Part shown: positions 1 through 8,924 of the stretch, in pieces
Position numbering within the stretch: position 1 is the stretch's first letter
Layout of the letters: each line of letters starts with the position of its first letter
Assembly: GCF_050946515.1 (NCBI RefSeq)
Contig: NZ_JBMNUX010000001.1
Location: forward strand, 124,001 to 188,000
Length of the DNA: 64,000 bases
Direction of reading: 5' to 3'
DNA from: Tractidigestivibacter sp050946515
GTDB taxonomy: Bacteria; Actinomycetota; Coriobacteriia; Coriobacteriales; Atopobiaceae
Made by a program: the position numbers and the translations under genes
The notes under the pieces: model-generated
The model's input: only the letters and a program-made list of their open reading frames with translations
Told to the model about the DNA's origin: nothing
Database searches by the model: none

Positions 1-224
1 CGATTCTCCAGTCAGTTCCCATCAAGCTGGCTGGCATTGGCCCCGAGCTGGCTGGCACGGCGGGCGGCCTCGTCGCGACCGTCGAACTTCTCGGAGCGGT
101 TTTTCTCCCTAGCTACGTATTGATACCTGCAGCTGGTGGCAACCTCGCGACCGCGTTCGTGCTTGCAGGCGTCTGCATGCTCGTCTCGTGCGCGCTCACG
201 CGTCCGCTGCCCAAGGAGGTATAG
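1..224 (+). CDS. MFS transporter, C-terminal end (partial)
   Basis: Only the last 73 codons are present; the gene enters from the left edge in the frame starting at base 3 and stops at TAG 222-224. The translation has two hydrophobic helices with small-residue-rich packing (GPELAGTAGGLVATVE, then ATAFVLAGVCMLVS) and a short charged tail, the usual look of the last two transmembrane segments of a major facilitator superfamily exporter or importer. The substrate cannot be read from this fragment. A hairpin follows at 264-297, then a long repeat region, so it is probably the end of a separate transcription unit. Confidence 0.6.
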   Translation, partial: ILQSVPIKLAGIGPELAGTAGGLVATVELLGAVFLPSYVLIPAAGGNLATAFVLAGVCMLVSCALTRPLPKEV

Positions 225-263
225 CGCTTCAGTCGTTGCGTTTCGGTTTTTCTGTCTGGCTTT

Positions 264-297
264 GAGCGCCGGCTCCTCGAATGGGGTGCCGGCGCTC
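264..297. terminator. Hairpin downstream of the partial transporter
   Basis: GAGCGCCGGC pairs perfectly with GCCGGCGCTC across a 14-base loop. There is no T tract on either side, so it may be a weak or factor-assisted terminator. Its place 40 bases after a stop codon supports that role. Confidence 0.45.
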
Positions 298-345
298 TGC
301 ACAACGGCTTGCCCGTGGTCCCTGCCAACTTTTGCGACTTTTGCA

Positions 346-620
346 GCATCAGAGGTCGCGCAACCTGGCAGGTCTGGCATCAGAGGTCGCAGAACCTGGC
401 AAAACGGGCATCAAAGGTCGCATAACTTGGCAGGCTCGAGCATCAGAAGTCGCAGAACCTGGCAGCGGGGCCGCCGCCCGGCGTTGACCGGGCATCAGAA
501 GTCGCAGAACCTGGCAGTGGGGCCGCCGCCCGGCGTTGACCGGGCATCAGAGGTCGCAGAACCTGGCAGTGGGGCCGCCGCCCGGCGCTGACCGGGCATC
601 AGAGGTCGCGAAACCTGCCA
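346..620. repeat. Tandem GCATCAGAGGTCGC repeats (about 7 copies)
   Basis: A 25-26 base unit reading roughly GCATCAGAGGTCGCAGAAC followed by CTGGCA recurs about seven times. Copies 4 to 6 sit in a 52-base unit whose filler (GGGGCCGCCGCCCGG with GTTGACCGG) is itself repeated. The first copy pairs with CCTGCCAACTTTTGCGAC at 321-338 to form a hairpin. The same unit returns at 1031-1056 and 27339-27515. Open frames across it are an artefact of a period that avoids stops. It carries no gene that I can support. Confidence 0.8.
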
Positions 621-640
621 AAGAGCGCTTCTCGTCTCCG

Positions 641-1001
641 TTGTGTGGGACATTCCCTGAATTGTCCTGCTCGTCGTGTGGGGGTGCAGGGAGTTTGCGC
701 AGATTACAAAGCTCATCGTGTGGACCTATGCGGCTCTTCTCGGTTGCATTCCCCATCGTGTGGGACCAAGACGAATGCTACTTTTTACGTGCCATTTTTC
801 TACCTGCGGGTTTGCCGAGCTCCTCTTGGCAAGCTGCCGTTGCGGGGGCGGAAATCCCCACACAACGCGAAAGGCGGCCGACGCTCTCCCTCGCAATCCG
901 CACATTGAGGCTCGAGTCGCAAAGAAACTGCAGGCAGGCGGTCTGGTCGAGAAGTGCGACCCACACGATGGGCATATCAATTCATTGCCAGCCCCACACA
1001 A
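641..1001. repeat. 361 bp palindromic element, family A copy 1 (MITE-like)
   Basis: The element starts TTGTGTGGG and ends CCCCACACAA, and contains further internal TGTGTGGG and CCACACGATGG motifs facing each other. A second copy at 26945-27306 has almost the same length (362 bp), the same ends and recognisable inner blocks such as CACTTCTCTACCTGCGG (here CATTTTTCTACCTGCGGG) and GAAATCCCCACACAA. Constant length, inverted ends and lack of coding capacity fit a non-autonomous mobile element. No transposase is in the window. Confidence 0.7.
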
Positions 1002-1006
1002 CGCGC

Positions 1007-1059
1007 CGCTGCCAGGTTGTGCGACTCTTCGGCATCAGAGGTCGCGCAACCTAGCAGCG
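1007..1059. repeat. Single GCATCAGAGGTCGC hairpin
   Basis: CGCTGCCAGGTTGTGCGAC (1007-1025) pairs with GTCGCGCAACCTAGCAGCG (1041-1059), with two G-T positions and a 15-base loop. It is the isolated form of the tandem repeat unit and directly follows the 361 bp element, as it also does at 27307. Confidence 0.7.
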
Positions 1060-1526
1060 TTCATGGTGCATAGGCACTTTCAGGGCAAACAAATACCGAA
1101 AAATATGTACAAAACAGTACTCTACACATTAAATGTATACAAGTATCAACAATTAGCTATTATACTGTCAAATAATCTACAATTATGACAATATGCAAAA
1201 TTATGGCATTCATTTGGTAGAATTCGCCACATACTTTTCTCTGTGAGTGCAGGGAAGGTCCCGTCCCTGTAGGTGGTCACCGTGAGTGTGTGCAGCCAGC
1301 CCAGACGAGCGCCCCCGACGAGCGCGCGAGTGGCCAGCCCGGTGGAGGGCGACCGTCTCTTGCTGGAGGGAGTGTCCGGGAATATCGCCCCCTGAGGTCG
1401 AAGGCGTTGGCCCCTCTAGGTGATCGTCCTTACCGCCGGACCTCCCTGCACAGGCTCAATACTTTGCCGGCGGCGAGTCCAGCAACAAGCAGCCAGGCAT
1501 CGCGAGTAACGTTCGAAGGGGAAGTC
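1060..1526. other. Long leader of the radical SAM gene with AT-rich island
   Basis: Bases 1075-1235 are strikingly AT-rich for this GC-rich window and hold several possible -10 boxes (TATACT, TATAAT-like). A small hairpin follows (CAGGGA and TCCCTG, 1249-1268). The rest, to 1526, is GC-rich and has no gene that I can support. I found no convincing cobalamin riboswitch core, although the next gene has a B12-binding domain. A promoter in the AT-rich part would give a transcript leader of about 300 bases. Confidence 0.4.
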
Positions 1527-3035
1527 ATGTTCGTAACGTTTATCACTCCTGCGGCTTGGCTCCGCAGGCTCAAGGTGTATCAGTACGGCGCGCAGGTCTA
1601 TGGAACGCCCGACTCGATCACGGGTCCGCTGATCCTTGCGGGAATTGTGAAGCGCGCCGGTCACCACGTGGAGGCCTACGAGGAGCTCAATGGCAGCTTC
1701 GACTACGACCGGTTGCTCGAGAAGACCGACGTCTTGTGCCTCTACACCATGACCTCCAACGCGCCACGCGCCTACGAGCTGGCAGACCTGTTTCACGAGA
1801 AGGGTCACGCACGCGTGCTGATTGGCGGCATGCACGCAAGCGCGGTTCCGGAAGAGGCGCTTGCCCATGCTGACCAGGTCATGGTTGGCGAGGGCGAAAA
1901 CACCATCCTCGACGTCGTCGAGGGGCGCCTCACCGACCCAATCGTCAAGTGCCGTCCCGTCTGCGACCTCGATTCCGTGCCGTGGCCCGACTACTCAGTG
2001 CTCAAGACTCCGGTCAAGGCCGCGAACATCATGACCAGCCGCGGCTGCCCGTATCGCTGCAGCTTCTGCACCACCAGCCGCATGTTCGCGCCCTACCGCC
2101 GCCGCTCCGTTGACTCCGTGATTGCAGAGATCAAGCACTATCACCGCATGGGCTTTGAGTACATGAACTTCGAGGACGACAACTTCACGGCTGACAAGGA
2201 GCGCGCCAAGGAGATCTGCCGTCGCATCATCGACGAGAACCTGCAGTTCAAGGAGACGTTCTTCTTCGGGCGCACCGACATGGCAAATGATCCCGAGCTT
2301 CTCGACCTTCTTGCAAAGGCTCACCTCAACTGGGTGCTCATCGGCATAGAGTCGCTCAACCAAGAGTCTCTCGACACCATCGACAAGCACCAGAGCGTCG
2401 AAGACATCCGACGCGCCGGCGAGGCGTGCCGCGAGCATGGCATCCAGCTGATTGCGAGCATTGTGCTCGGCATCGACACCGACACGCACGAGGACATCAT
2501 GCGCGCCGTCCAGTTCGCAAAGGACATCGATGCCAGCAAGCTGCAGCCGGCCGTCCTTACGCCGTTCCCGGGAACGCCCGTCTACGAGCAGTATGAGCGC
2601 GAGGGACGCATGCTCAACGAGAAGGAAGAGGACTGGGAGGTGTTCGACATGATGAACGCCACCTTCCAGCCCAAGCACATGAGCCCGTGGGACTTGGAGA
2701 TGACGTTCTTCGACGCCGCCAACAAGTTCTACGACCGCAAGAGCGCCTTCAGGATGGGAAAGCTCTTCGGCTGGCGCTTCGGCGTTACTCGCTATGTGCT
2801 TGGGATTCTCGCCCGCCTTGGTCGAGCAGCTACGTGGGAAGCGGGCGTTCTTGCCCCCAGCAGCTGGTACGGCAAGCTTCGCAACGCAAAGTGGATGTTT
2901 GGGGACGAGAAGGACGAGCGCAAGCGCCAGCGCCAAGTGCTCGGCGACGACTGGATGCGCGCATTCCAGGCCACGGTCGCGCTGATGCTGCCGGTTCTGG
3001 TTGCCGTCGGCGCACATGGGCGCAACAGCAAATAG
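1527..3035 (+). CDS. B12-binding domain radical SAM protein
   Basis: A 502-residue protein of the cobalamin-binding radical SAM class (BchE, P-methylase, HpnR type). Residues 1-140 form a Rossmann-like B12-binding region (PLILAGIVKRAGHHVEAYEE; IGGMHASAVPEEAL; GEGE at 121-124). The radical SAM barrel follows with the cluster motif CPYRCSFC, Cys174, Cys178 and Cys181, then NFEDDNFT and IGIESLNQESL. The C-terminus (about 430-502) is a family-specific tail. Such enzymes use SAM and often methylcobalamin for methylations or ring and tailoring reactions; the substrate here is unknown. ATG 1527 is chosen because AAGGGG lies just upstream; upstream in-frame codons run through unsuitable leader sequence. 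It appears monocistronic. Confidence 0.85.
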   Translation: MFVTFITPAAWLRRLKVYQYGAQVYGTPDSITGPLILAGIVKRAGHHVEAYEELNGSFDYDRLLEKTDVLCLYTMTSNAPRAYELADLFHEKGHARVLIGGMHASAVPEEALAHADQVMVGEGENTILDVVEGRLTDPIVKCRPVCDLDSVPWPDYSVLKTPVKAANIMTSRGCPYRCSFCTTSRMFAPYRRRSVDSVIAEIKHYHRMGFEYMNFEDDNFTADKERAKEICRRIIDENLQFKETFFFGRTDMANDPELLDLLAKAHLNWVLIGIESLNQESLDTIDKHQSVEDIRRAGEACREHGIQLIASIVLGIDTDTHEDIMRAVQFAKDIDASKLQPAVLTPFPGTPVYEQYEREGRMLNEKEEDWEVFDMMNATFQPKHMSPWDLEMTFFDAANKFYDRKSAFRMGKLFGWRFGVTRYVLGILARLGRAATWEAGVLAPSSWYGKLRNAKWMFGDEKDERKRQRQVLGDDWMRAFQATVALMLPVLVAVGAHGRNSK

Positions 3036-3126
3036 CGTATTGAAGAAGGTCGCTAGCACCTGCCGAAATGGCGCCTGCCTGGATGACCGCGCCGGCGGTC
3101 TTTCCGAGCGGGCGCCGCTTCAGTGC

Positions 3127-3867
3127 CTATGGCATTGGCTTGCGCGTGGCGGTGTCGCGGAAATGGAAGATCTTCGGTATGTAGCGGCTCTCGACGTACT
3201 CTATCTGCTCGCCGTTTGAGCTGTATGTGTAGCTGCGCATGACGGCGAAGAAGTCGGGGCATTCGTCGCCAAAGAGGTCTCGGTCGCGGTCGGTGGCCGC
3301 CTCCACGGTCACCTGTCGCTGGGCGATGGAGATCGTGATCCCGAGGTCCTGCTCGATGTAGCGGAACAGCGAGGACGTTGCCACCTTCTCGTCGATGCCC
3401 GGAATCTCCGAGGTGGGGAAGAGGTGACGGTCGCTCGCCACCCGATGGCCATCGAGAAAGCGCAACAGGTGCACGCGCGTGAGGTCCTCGCCCTTCGGGA
3501 GCCCCGACTCCCATGAGACGTCCTCAGTGCACTCGATGTGGTCGAGCAGCACGACCTGCGCCGATGGCGTGGCGCCAATCGCGCGTGCCGACTCCGAAAA
3601 CGACTGGATGCCGCTTACCGTGAACGCGTCCTCGCTTGCGGGAGAGATCTTCGAGTCCCAGATCACGCGCACGCCGCGCCCCTTTATCGCCTGAACCAGG
3701 CCTTCGTTAGCGAGAAGGGACGTGGCCTTGCGGACGGTCATCCTTGAGCAGCCAAAGCTTGAGGTCAGCTCCTGCTCGGATGGCAGGAACGTACCCTTTG
3801 GATAAACGCCGGAGACAATGCGATTCTTGAGCTCGGAATAGATGTTTCCAAACAAAACCCGTGCCAT
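3127..3867 (-). CDS. GntR-family regulator, HutC/UTRA subfamily
   Basis: A 246-residue repressor. Residues 1-70 are the GntR winged helix (IYSELKNRIVSGVYPKGTFLPSEQELTSSFGCSRMTVRKA), then a UTRA effector domain from about 90 to 240 (VVLLDHIECTEDV, DLTRVHLLRFLDG, YVESRYIP). UTRA regulators of this type bind sugar phosphates or small sugar derivatives. It is divergent from the 6-phospho-alpha-glucosidase and PTS genes, so the likely inducer is a phosphorylated alpha-glucoside. Two near-identical 10 bp palindromes in the shared intergenic region (4088-4097 and 4129-4138) resemble the TCTAGA-centred sites bound by this subfamily (DasR and NagR type). Confidence 0.88.
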   Translation of the reverse strand: MARVLFGNIYSELKNRIVSGVYPKGTFLPSEQELTSSFGCSRMTVRKATSLLANEGLVQAIKGRGVRVIWDSKISPASEDAFTVSGIQSFSESARAIGATPSAQVVLLDHIECTEDVSWESGLPKGEDLTRVHLLRFLDGHRVASDRHLFPTSEIPGIDEKVATSSLFRYIEQDLGITISIAQRQVTVEAATDRDRDLFGDECPDFFAVMRSYTYSSNGEQIEYVESRYIPKIFHFRDTATRKPMP

Positions 3868-4087
3868 GTGTTGTCTCCAATATCATCGCTGCTTGATGCT
3901 GCCGCATTGGTCGCACTTACTTCTATGCTAGCGATATTCCCAAGCTATAGCGACTAACGAAAAATCAATAGAAGTTAATAAATGTGGCAGTCAGTGGCGT
4001 TGGCCTCTTTATTGCGTTTCTCGGTCAGAAGCCCCGCAATCTACCGTTGGCAGCCAAAAACCTACCGTTCGCGTCACTTTACAGACA

Positions 4088-4138
4088 TATCTAGACAAGT
4101 ACCTTATAGTGTCTGTCGGCAGCAATGATGTCTAGACA
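4088..4138. promoter_or_regulatory. Paired TCTAGA palindromes, putative GntR operators
   Basis: TATCTAGACA (4088-4097) and the perfect palindrome TGTCTAGACA (4129-4138) lie 41 bp apart centre to centre, about four helical turns, in the 350 bp between the divergent GntR gene and the glucosidase gene. HutC-type regulators such as DasR bind sites centred on TCTAGA. The rest of 3868-4217 is fairly AT-rich (around 3950-4000) and should carry the two promoters. Confidence 0.6.
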
Positions 4139-4217
4139 GCAAGGCAAGCCAAGGCATTCGCCGAGTCGAGCCTTTACTGGCCATGCAAGTTTGGACCACA
4201 CATTTCGGGAGGGAAAG

Positions 4218-5549
4218 ATGTCAAAGCAGAGTTACGCAGTGACCATTGCGGGCGGAGGAAGCACCTACACTCCAGGCGTCGTGCTGATGCTCATTGCTGA
4301 TCGGGAGAAGTTCCCCATCAACAGGATCTGCCTGTATGACAACGATGCCAAGCGTCAGGAGACCATTGCCCGCGCTTGCGAGATCTACGTCCGCGAGAAC
4401 GCCCCCGAGGTCAAGTTCGAGTACACCACCGACCCCGAGACCGCATTCACCGGCATCGACTTCGTCCTGGCGCAGATTCGCGTCGGCAAGTACGAGATGC
4501 GCGACAAGGACGAGAAGATCCCTCTGAAGTATGGGGTCCTTGGGCAGGAGACCTGCGGGCCTGGCGGCATCGCTTACGGCCTGCGCTCCATCGGCGGCGT
4601 CCTCGAGATCCTCGACTACATGGAGAAGTACAGTCCCAACGCGTGGATGCTGAACTACTCGAACCCCGCGGCCATCGTCGCCGAGGCTACGCGTCGCCTG
4701 CGTCCCAGCTCCAAGATCATCAACATCTGCGACATGCCTATCGCCCTCATGGACATCATGGCCAACATGTGCGGCCTGCACGACCACAAGGACCTCGTCT
4801 ACGGCTACTACGGGCTCAACCACTTTGGCTGGTGGTGGAAGGTCGAGGACAAGGCAGGCCATGATCTTATGCCCACCATCAAGGAGCACATGGCCAAGAA
4901 CGGCTATGCCAGCGAAAACGCTGACATGCAGTTTATCGATGCCTCTTGGGATGCGACGTTCCGCAAGGCCAAGGACGTCTACGCGGTTGACCCCAACACG
5001 ATCCCCAACACCTACCTCAAGTACTACCTGTACTCCGACTACGTGGTCGCCCACACCGACCCCAAGCACACCCGCACCGACGAGGTTCGCGAGGGCCGCG
5101 AGAAGAACGTGTTTGGCACTGCTCGCCAGATCATCGAGAAGGGCACCGCTGAGGGCTTTGGCCTGAAGGCCGACGAGCACTCCGAGTACATAGTCGACCT
5201 TGCCATGGCTCTTGCCGAGAACACGCACGAGCGCTTCATGCTGATCGTGCCGAACCATGGCGCCGTTGAGAACTTTGACCCCACGGCGATGGTCGAGATT
5301 CCTTGCATCGTGGGCTCTGACGGCTACGAGAAGATTTGCCAGGGAACCATCCCGCAGTTCCAGAAGGGCATGATGGAGCAGCAGGTCTCCGTCGAGAAGC
5401 TCGCGGTCTCCGCGTGGATTGACCACTCCTACCAGGAGCTTTGGCAGGCGCTCACGCTCTCGAAGACCGTGCCCTCGGCCTCTGTGGCCAAGCAGATCCT
5501 GGACGATCTCATCGAAGCCAACAAGGACTTCTGGCCCGAGCTTCACTAG
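4218..5549 (+). CDS. 6-phospho-alpha-glucosidase, GH4 family
   Basis: A 443-residue NAD- and metal-dependent glycosidase that hydrolyses 6-phospho-glucosides by the GH4 redox-elimination mechanism in the cytoplasm. Visible are the NAD-binding loop GGGSTYTPG (12-20), the LGQETCGPGG motif (108-117), NYSNP (146-150), CDMP (171-174) and GLNHFGWW (199-206). Cys171 and His202 are the usual metal ligands. In GH4, CDMP at this site marks 6-phospho-alpha-glucosidases (GlvA, MalH, AglB), whereas beta enzymes carry CNVP-like motifs. So maltose-6-phosphate-type substrates are expected. The start ATG 4218 has a GGGAGGG ribosome site. It precedes the PTS permease and is divergent from the GntR regulator. 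Confidence 0.9.
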   Translation: MSKQSYAVTIAGGGSTYTPGVVLMLIADREKFPINRICLYDNDAKRQETIARACEIYVRENAPEVKFEYTTDPETAFTGIDFVLAQIRVGKYEMRDKDEKIPLKYGVLGQETCGPGGIAYGLRSIGGVLEILDYMEKYSPNAWMLNYSNPAAIVAEATRRLRPSSKIINICDMPIALMDIMANMCGLHDHKDLVYGYYGLNHFGWWWKVEDKAGHDLMPTIKEHMAKNGYASENADMQFIDASWDATFRKAKDVYAVDPNTIPNTYLKYYLYSDYVVAHTDPKHTRTDEVREGREKNVFGTARQIIEKGTAEGFGLKADEHSEYIVDLAMALAENTHERFMLIVPNHGAVENFDPTAMVEIPCIVGSDGYEKICQGTIPQFQKGMMEQQVSVEKLAVSAWIDHSYQELWQALTLSKTVPSASVAKQILDDLIEANKDFWPELH

Positions 5550-5725
5550 GCGCAACGACGCTCCGTAGATATTCCCCCGTATCCTGCGGCGCGCTTGCGA
5601 GGCGCTCGCGGCATTGTCTGATCGCGTGCCGCGAGCGCAATGTCATGCAACGTAACCATCCCGAGATGGAGACAACCTTGGCATTGGAACGGCGGCTCGG
5701 GACGCCGCGTTTTAGGAGGGTAAGC

Positions 5726-7189
5726 ATGAGCGAGGAAAAGACGCTTGCCAACAGGAAGCTGGCAGACAATGTCGTCGAGCTCGTTGGCGGACCGTCTAAT
5801 ATCGTGAGCGCGACTCACTGCATGACGAGGCTCCGCTTGAAGCTTGTTGACGACACCAAGGCCGACACCGCCGCTATCGAGAAGCTGCCCGGCGTCATCC
5901 AGGTCATCAATGCAAACGGTCAGTACCAGGTCGTCGTAGGCATGAACGCAATCGAGGACGTCTATGACGAGGCGGTCAAGGTGTCTGGCGCCGAGGCCGG
6001 CGGCGAGGTCACGCTTGACGGCAAGCCCGTCGAGAAGCAAAACGCGGTTTCAAAGCTCATCGATCTCATCTCCGGCATCATCGCCCCTATCCTGGCAGTG
6101 CTCTGCGCGGCAGGCATGATCAAGGGCATTCTCACTATCGCGGTCTTCCTCGGGTGGATGTCTGACACAGACGGCCTGTATCAGATTCTTTACGCCGCTG
6201 GCGACGGCTTCTTCTACTTCCTGCCCATCATCTTGGGCTACACGTCAGCCAAGAAGTTCCACTGCAGCGAGTTCATCGGCATGACGCTCGGCATCGCGCT
6301 TACGTACCCGACCATGGTCAACATCACCTCTGGCGAAGTTTTGGGCACTGTTTTTGCCGGCACGCCGTTTGCCATGAACTATTACACGACGCTGCTCGGG
6401 ATTCCTGTCATCATGCCGTCTTCCGGCTACACCAGCTCCGTCATCCCCATCATCTTGGCCGTCTGGGTTGCCGCCAAGCTCGAGCACTACTTCCGTGCCC
6501 ACTTCAACGAGTACGTCAAGTTCTTCTTCGTGCCGTTCTGCGTTCTTGTCATCACCGTGCCCCTGACCTACCTGGTCATCGGACCTATCGCCACGATCAT
6601 CACCAACGCGCTCAGCCTGCTCTTCAACTCGCTCTATAACATCCCGGTCGTTGGCGGCGCAATCGGCGGCGCAGTGCTGACCGCCATCTGGCAGCCCATG
6701 GTCGTCTTTGGCTTCCACTGGTCTGTCATCGCCCTGATGCTCATGAACATCGGCTCCCAGGGCTACGACGTCATTATGGCCCCGTACATGGTCTGCTCGT
6801 TCGCGCAGGTCTTCGCAGTGCTCGCCATCATCCTCAAGACCAAGGACACCTCCCTCAAGGAGCTGGCAATCCCCGCCTTCATCACGGGCTTCTTCTTCGG
6901 CATCACCGAGCCCTGCATCTACGGCGTCACGCTTCCGCGAAAGAAGCCGTTCTGGATCAGCTGCATCGCGTCGGTACCTGGCGGTCTGTTCATCGGCCTT
7001 ATGGGCACGCGCATGTTCGAGTTCACCGGCGGCGCCTTCTGCGCGCTGCCCGGCTTCGTGGACCCGTCTGGTGCCATGGGTGCTAGCTGCGTGGTCTACG
7101 TGCTGATTGGCATTGCCATCTCCTCCGTGATCTCGTTCGTGGCAACATTTGCTACGTACAAGGACGAGACGGTGGCACAGAAGGCATAA
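5726..7189 (+). CDS. PTS EIIBC permease, glucoside family
   Basis: A 487-residue PTS membrane permease. The N-terminal EIIB domain (about 1-90) has the phospho-acceptor Cys32 in SATHCMTRLRL, and the EIIC domain (about 110-480) has some ten transmembrane helices plus the typical FHWSVIALMLMN and GITEPCIYGVTLP motifs of the beta-glucoside, trehalose and sucrose branch. No EIIA domain is attached and none is in the window, so phosphate must come from a EIIA encoded elsewhere. The neighbouring CDMP-type glucosidase suggests an alpha-glucoside such as maltose or trehalose. TTTAGGAGGG precedes ATG 5726. A terminator follows at 7222. Confidence 0.88.
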   Translation: MSEEKTLANRKLADNVVELVGGPSNIVSATHCMTRLRLKLVDDTKADTAAIEKLPGVIQVINANGQYQVVVGMNAIEDVYDEAVKVSGAEAGGEVTLDGKPVEKQNAVSKLIDLISGIIAPILAVLCAAGMIKGILTIAVFLGWMSDTDGLYQILYAAGDGFFYFLPIILGYTSAKKFHCSEFIGMTLGIALTYPTMVNITSGEVLGTVFAGTPFAMNYYTTLLGIPVIMPSSGYTSSVIPIILAVWVAAKLEHYFRAHFNEYVKFFFVPFCVLVITVPLTYLVIGPIATIITNALSLLFNSLYNIPVVGGAIGGAVLTAIWQPMVVFGFHWSVIALMLMNIGSQGYDVIMAPYMVCSFAQVFAVLAIILKTKDTSLKELAIPAFITGFFFGITEPCIYGVTLPRKKPFWISCIASVPGGLFIGLMGTRMFEFTGGAFCALPGFVDPSGAMGASCVVYVLIGIAISSVISFVATFATYKDETVAQKA

Positions 7190-7221
7190 AATAGCTCGCC
7201 AAGTTGGATTGGATGAGCGTT

Positions 7222-7258
7222 GGGCGCCTCGCGTTATTGGGTGTGGGGCGCCCCTTTT
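7222..7258 (+). terminator. Rho-independent terminator after the PTS gene
   Basis: GGGCGCC pairs with GGCGCCC and is followed by CTTTTGTT. It ends the glucosidase-PTS operon. Confidence 0.7.
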
Positions 7259-7311
7259 GTTAGGATTGCACGTAGCCTCCTTGGGATGGGGGCAAGTAAG
7301 AGGTGTGGGAC

Positions 7312-8775
7312 ATGGCACAGGTTGTTTTTGACAAGGCGCTTGGCGAGGCGTATCTCGCGCGGCTTCGCGAGCGTGGGGTTGAGACGCGCTCTTTGGTGGT
7401 TCGCCAGAACGGGCAGGTGGTGTTTGAGCATGCAACGGCTCCGTTTGAGCTCGACCACGTTCACCCGCTCTTCTCGGTGACCAAGTCGTTCACGTCCGTC
7501 GCAGTGGGCATGCTCGCCGAAGAGGGCGTGCTCGACATTCAGAAGCCTTGGATCAGCTGGTTCCCCGAGTACGAGAAGGACGTCGCGGACCCGCGCTTCG
7601 ACGAGGTCACGGTCAGAAACCTCTTGACCATGACCATGGGGCAGGACATGGAGCCCCTTGTGGCAGATGACGACGACTGGGCCCGCGGAGTGGTCGGAAA
7701 GGGCCTTGCTCACGACCCCGGCGAGGTCTTCTTCTATGACTCCATGTGCTCCCATCTGCTATCCATGCTGGTACAGCGCGTAAGCGGCAAGACGCTTTCG
7801 GAGTTTGTGTCCGAGCGCGTCTTTGAGCCTTTGGGAATCACGCGCTGGTGGTGGGAGAAGGACCGCCACGGCCACAACACGGGAGGCTTCGGCCTGCACC
7901 TCGCGACCCCTGACCTGGCGCGCTTTGGCCAGTGCCTTCTCGATGGGGGCGCATGGCAGGGCAAGCAAGTGATCCCTGCCCATTGGGTGTCCGAGGCCAC
8001 GCGTCGCCAGGTCGAGACTGCCCCGTCGTATCCAAAGACCGCTACCGAGGACAGAAACGGCTATGGCTACCAGTTCTGGATGTGCGCAGGCGGTGGCTTC
8101 AGATGCGCCGGGCTGTTTGGGCAGCTGTGCTACGTGCGGCCAGAGGACGGTCTGGTGGTTGCGGCGTCAAGCTCGACTACCGGAAGCAAGGCGTTGCTCG
8201 ACCCGCTCTACGAGGTTCTGGACGAGGCGAGGGCTGGCGCTGCCGCGCCGGTCGACAAGGAAAAGCCCGGCACGCTTGACGTGGTGCCCACGGTCCCTGG
8301 CGCTGGGGAGTCGCCTTACCAGGCTCGCGTGCTGGGCACGCACGCGCTGGCGCAAAACCCATACGGGTTCGACGCGCTCGAGGTTTCGCAGGTGCCTGCC
8401 TCTGTAGACGATGGCGGCGCGCAGGGGCTCAAGCTGGTGCTCTCTCGCGGAAACGAGCGCTTTGGCGTCACGGCCGGTCATGGCGTGTGGGAGGGCCTTC
8501 CAGAGGGGGAGGGCGTTCAGCCTATCGGCGAGCTCTTCCCGTTCATTACGCATTCCTCTGAGGTTGACGAGGCGCCCGGCTGGGACAAGCGGACAGCCTT
8601 TGGCTCATTTGCATGGGTCTCGCCGACCACCCTTGCCATGCAGTCGCGCGAGCTCGACCAGACCCGTCGAGTGAGCGCGACCATTGCCGTAGACGGAAAC
8701 CACCTCGTCTGCATCGTGAGCGTCGAGGGCGTCATCCCGGCAGGCGGCATTAGCTCCTTCTTGCTTCTCGCCTGA
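7312..8775 (+). CDS. Serine beta-lactamase-fold hydrolase
   Basis: A 487-residue protein. The N-terminal 330 residues have the class C beta-lactamase/penicillin-binding-like fold (PF00144 family): SVTK at 55-58 supplies the catalytic Ser-x-x-Lys, FYDSMCSHLLSMLVQ the Tyr motif, and the RCAGLFGQL stretch the third motif. There is no signal peptide, so it acts in the cytoplasm, unlike true beta-lactamases. Members act as esterases or peptidases on small substrates. The C-terminal 150 residues are a beta-rich domain of the type often appended to these hydrolases. ATG 7312 is chosen over GTG 7303 because AAGAGGTG sits upstream at good distance. Substrate unknown; role next to the ene-reductase is not clear. 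Confidence 0.8.
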   Translation: MAQVVFDKALGEAYLARLRERGVETRSLVVRQNGQVVFEHATAPFELDHVHPLFSVTKSFTSVAVGMLAEEGVLDIQKPWISWFPEYEKDVADPRFDEVTVRNLLTMTMGQDMEPLVADDDDWARGVVGKGLAHDPGEVFFYDSMCSHLLSMLVQRVSGKTLSEFVSERVFEPLGITRWWWEKDRHGHNTGGFGLHLATPDLARFGQCLLDGGAWQGKQVIPAHWVSEATRRQVETAPSYPKTATEDRNGYGYQFWMCAGGGFRCAGLFGQLCYVRPEDGLVVAASSSTTGSKALLDPLYEVLDEARAGAAAPVDKEKPGTLDVVPTVPGAGESPYQARVLGTHALAQNPYGFDALEVSQVPASVDDGGAQGLKLVLSRGNERFGVTAGHGVWEGLPEGEGVQPIGELFPFITHSSEVDEAPGWDKRTAFGSFAWVSPTTLAMQSRELDQTRRVSATIAVDGNHLVCIVSVEGVIPAGGISSFLLLA

Positions 8776-8780
8776 TTGCC

Positions 8781-8825
8781 CTGCCCGCCCCGCTTGGGCC
8801 CTCTGACCCTAAGCGGGGTGGGCAG
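8781..8825. terminator. Long hairpin after the serine hydrolase
   Basis: CTGCCCGCCCCGCTT pairs with AAGCGGGGTGGGCAG, one G-T pair, 15-base loop. No clear T tract follows. It lies six bases after the stop codon. Confidence 0.6.
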
Positions 8826-8924
8826 CACGCTTGCCCGATTCGTTTCTTCTCTGCGGTATCCGCTCGCCTATGCTGATGCCAATGCGCGTCGGCTCTGACC
8901 GGCGCATTACCGAAGGGAGAGGGC

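Noticed and set aside
136..591. Open reading frames across the tandem repeats
   Set aside because: They exist in several overlapping frames because the repeat lacks stops. No ribosome site, odd composition, repetitive residues.
346..620. CRISPR array
   Set aside because: The spacing segments are short and nearly identical to each other, unit sizes vary (26 to 52 bases), and no cas gene is in the window.
1240..1526. Cobalamin riboswitch before the B12 radical SAM gene
   Set aside because: The leader has hairpins and a GCCAGCC segment, but I could not find a B12-box core with its flanking helices in the right order.
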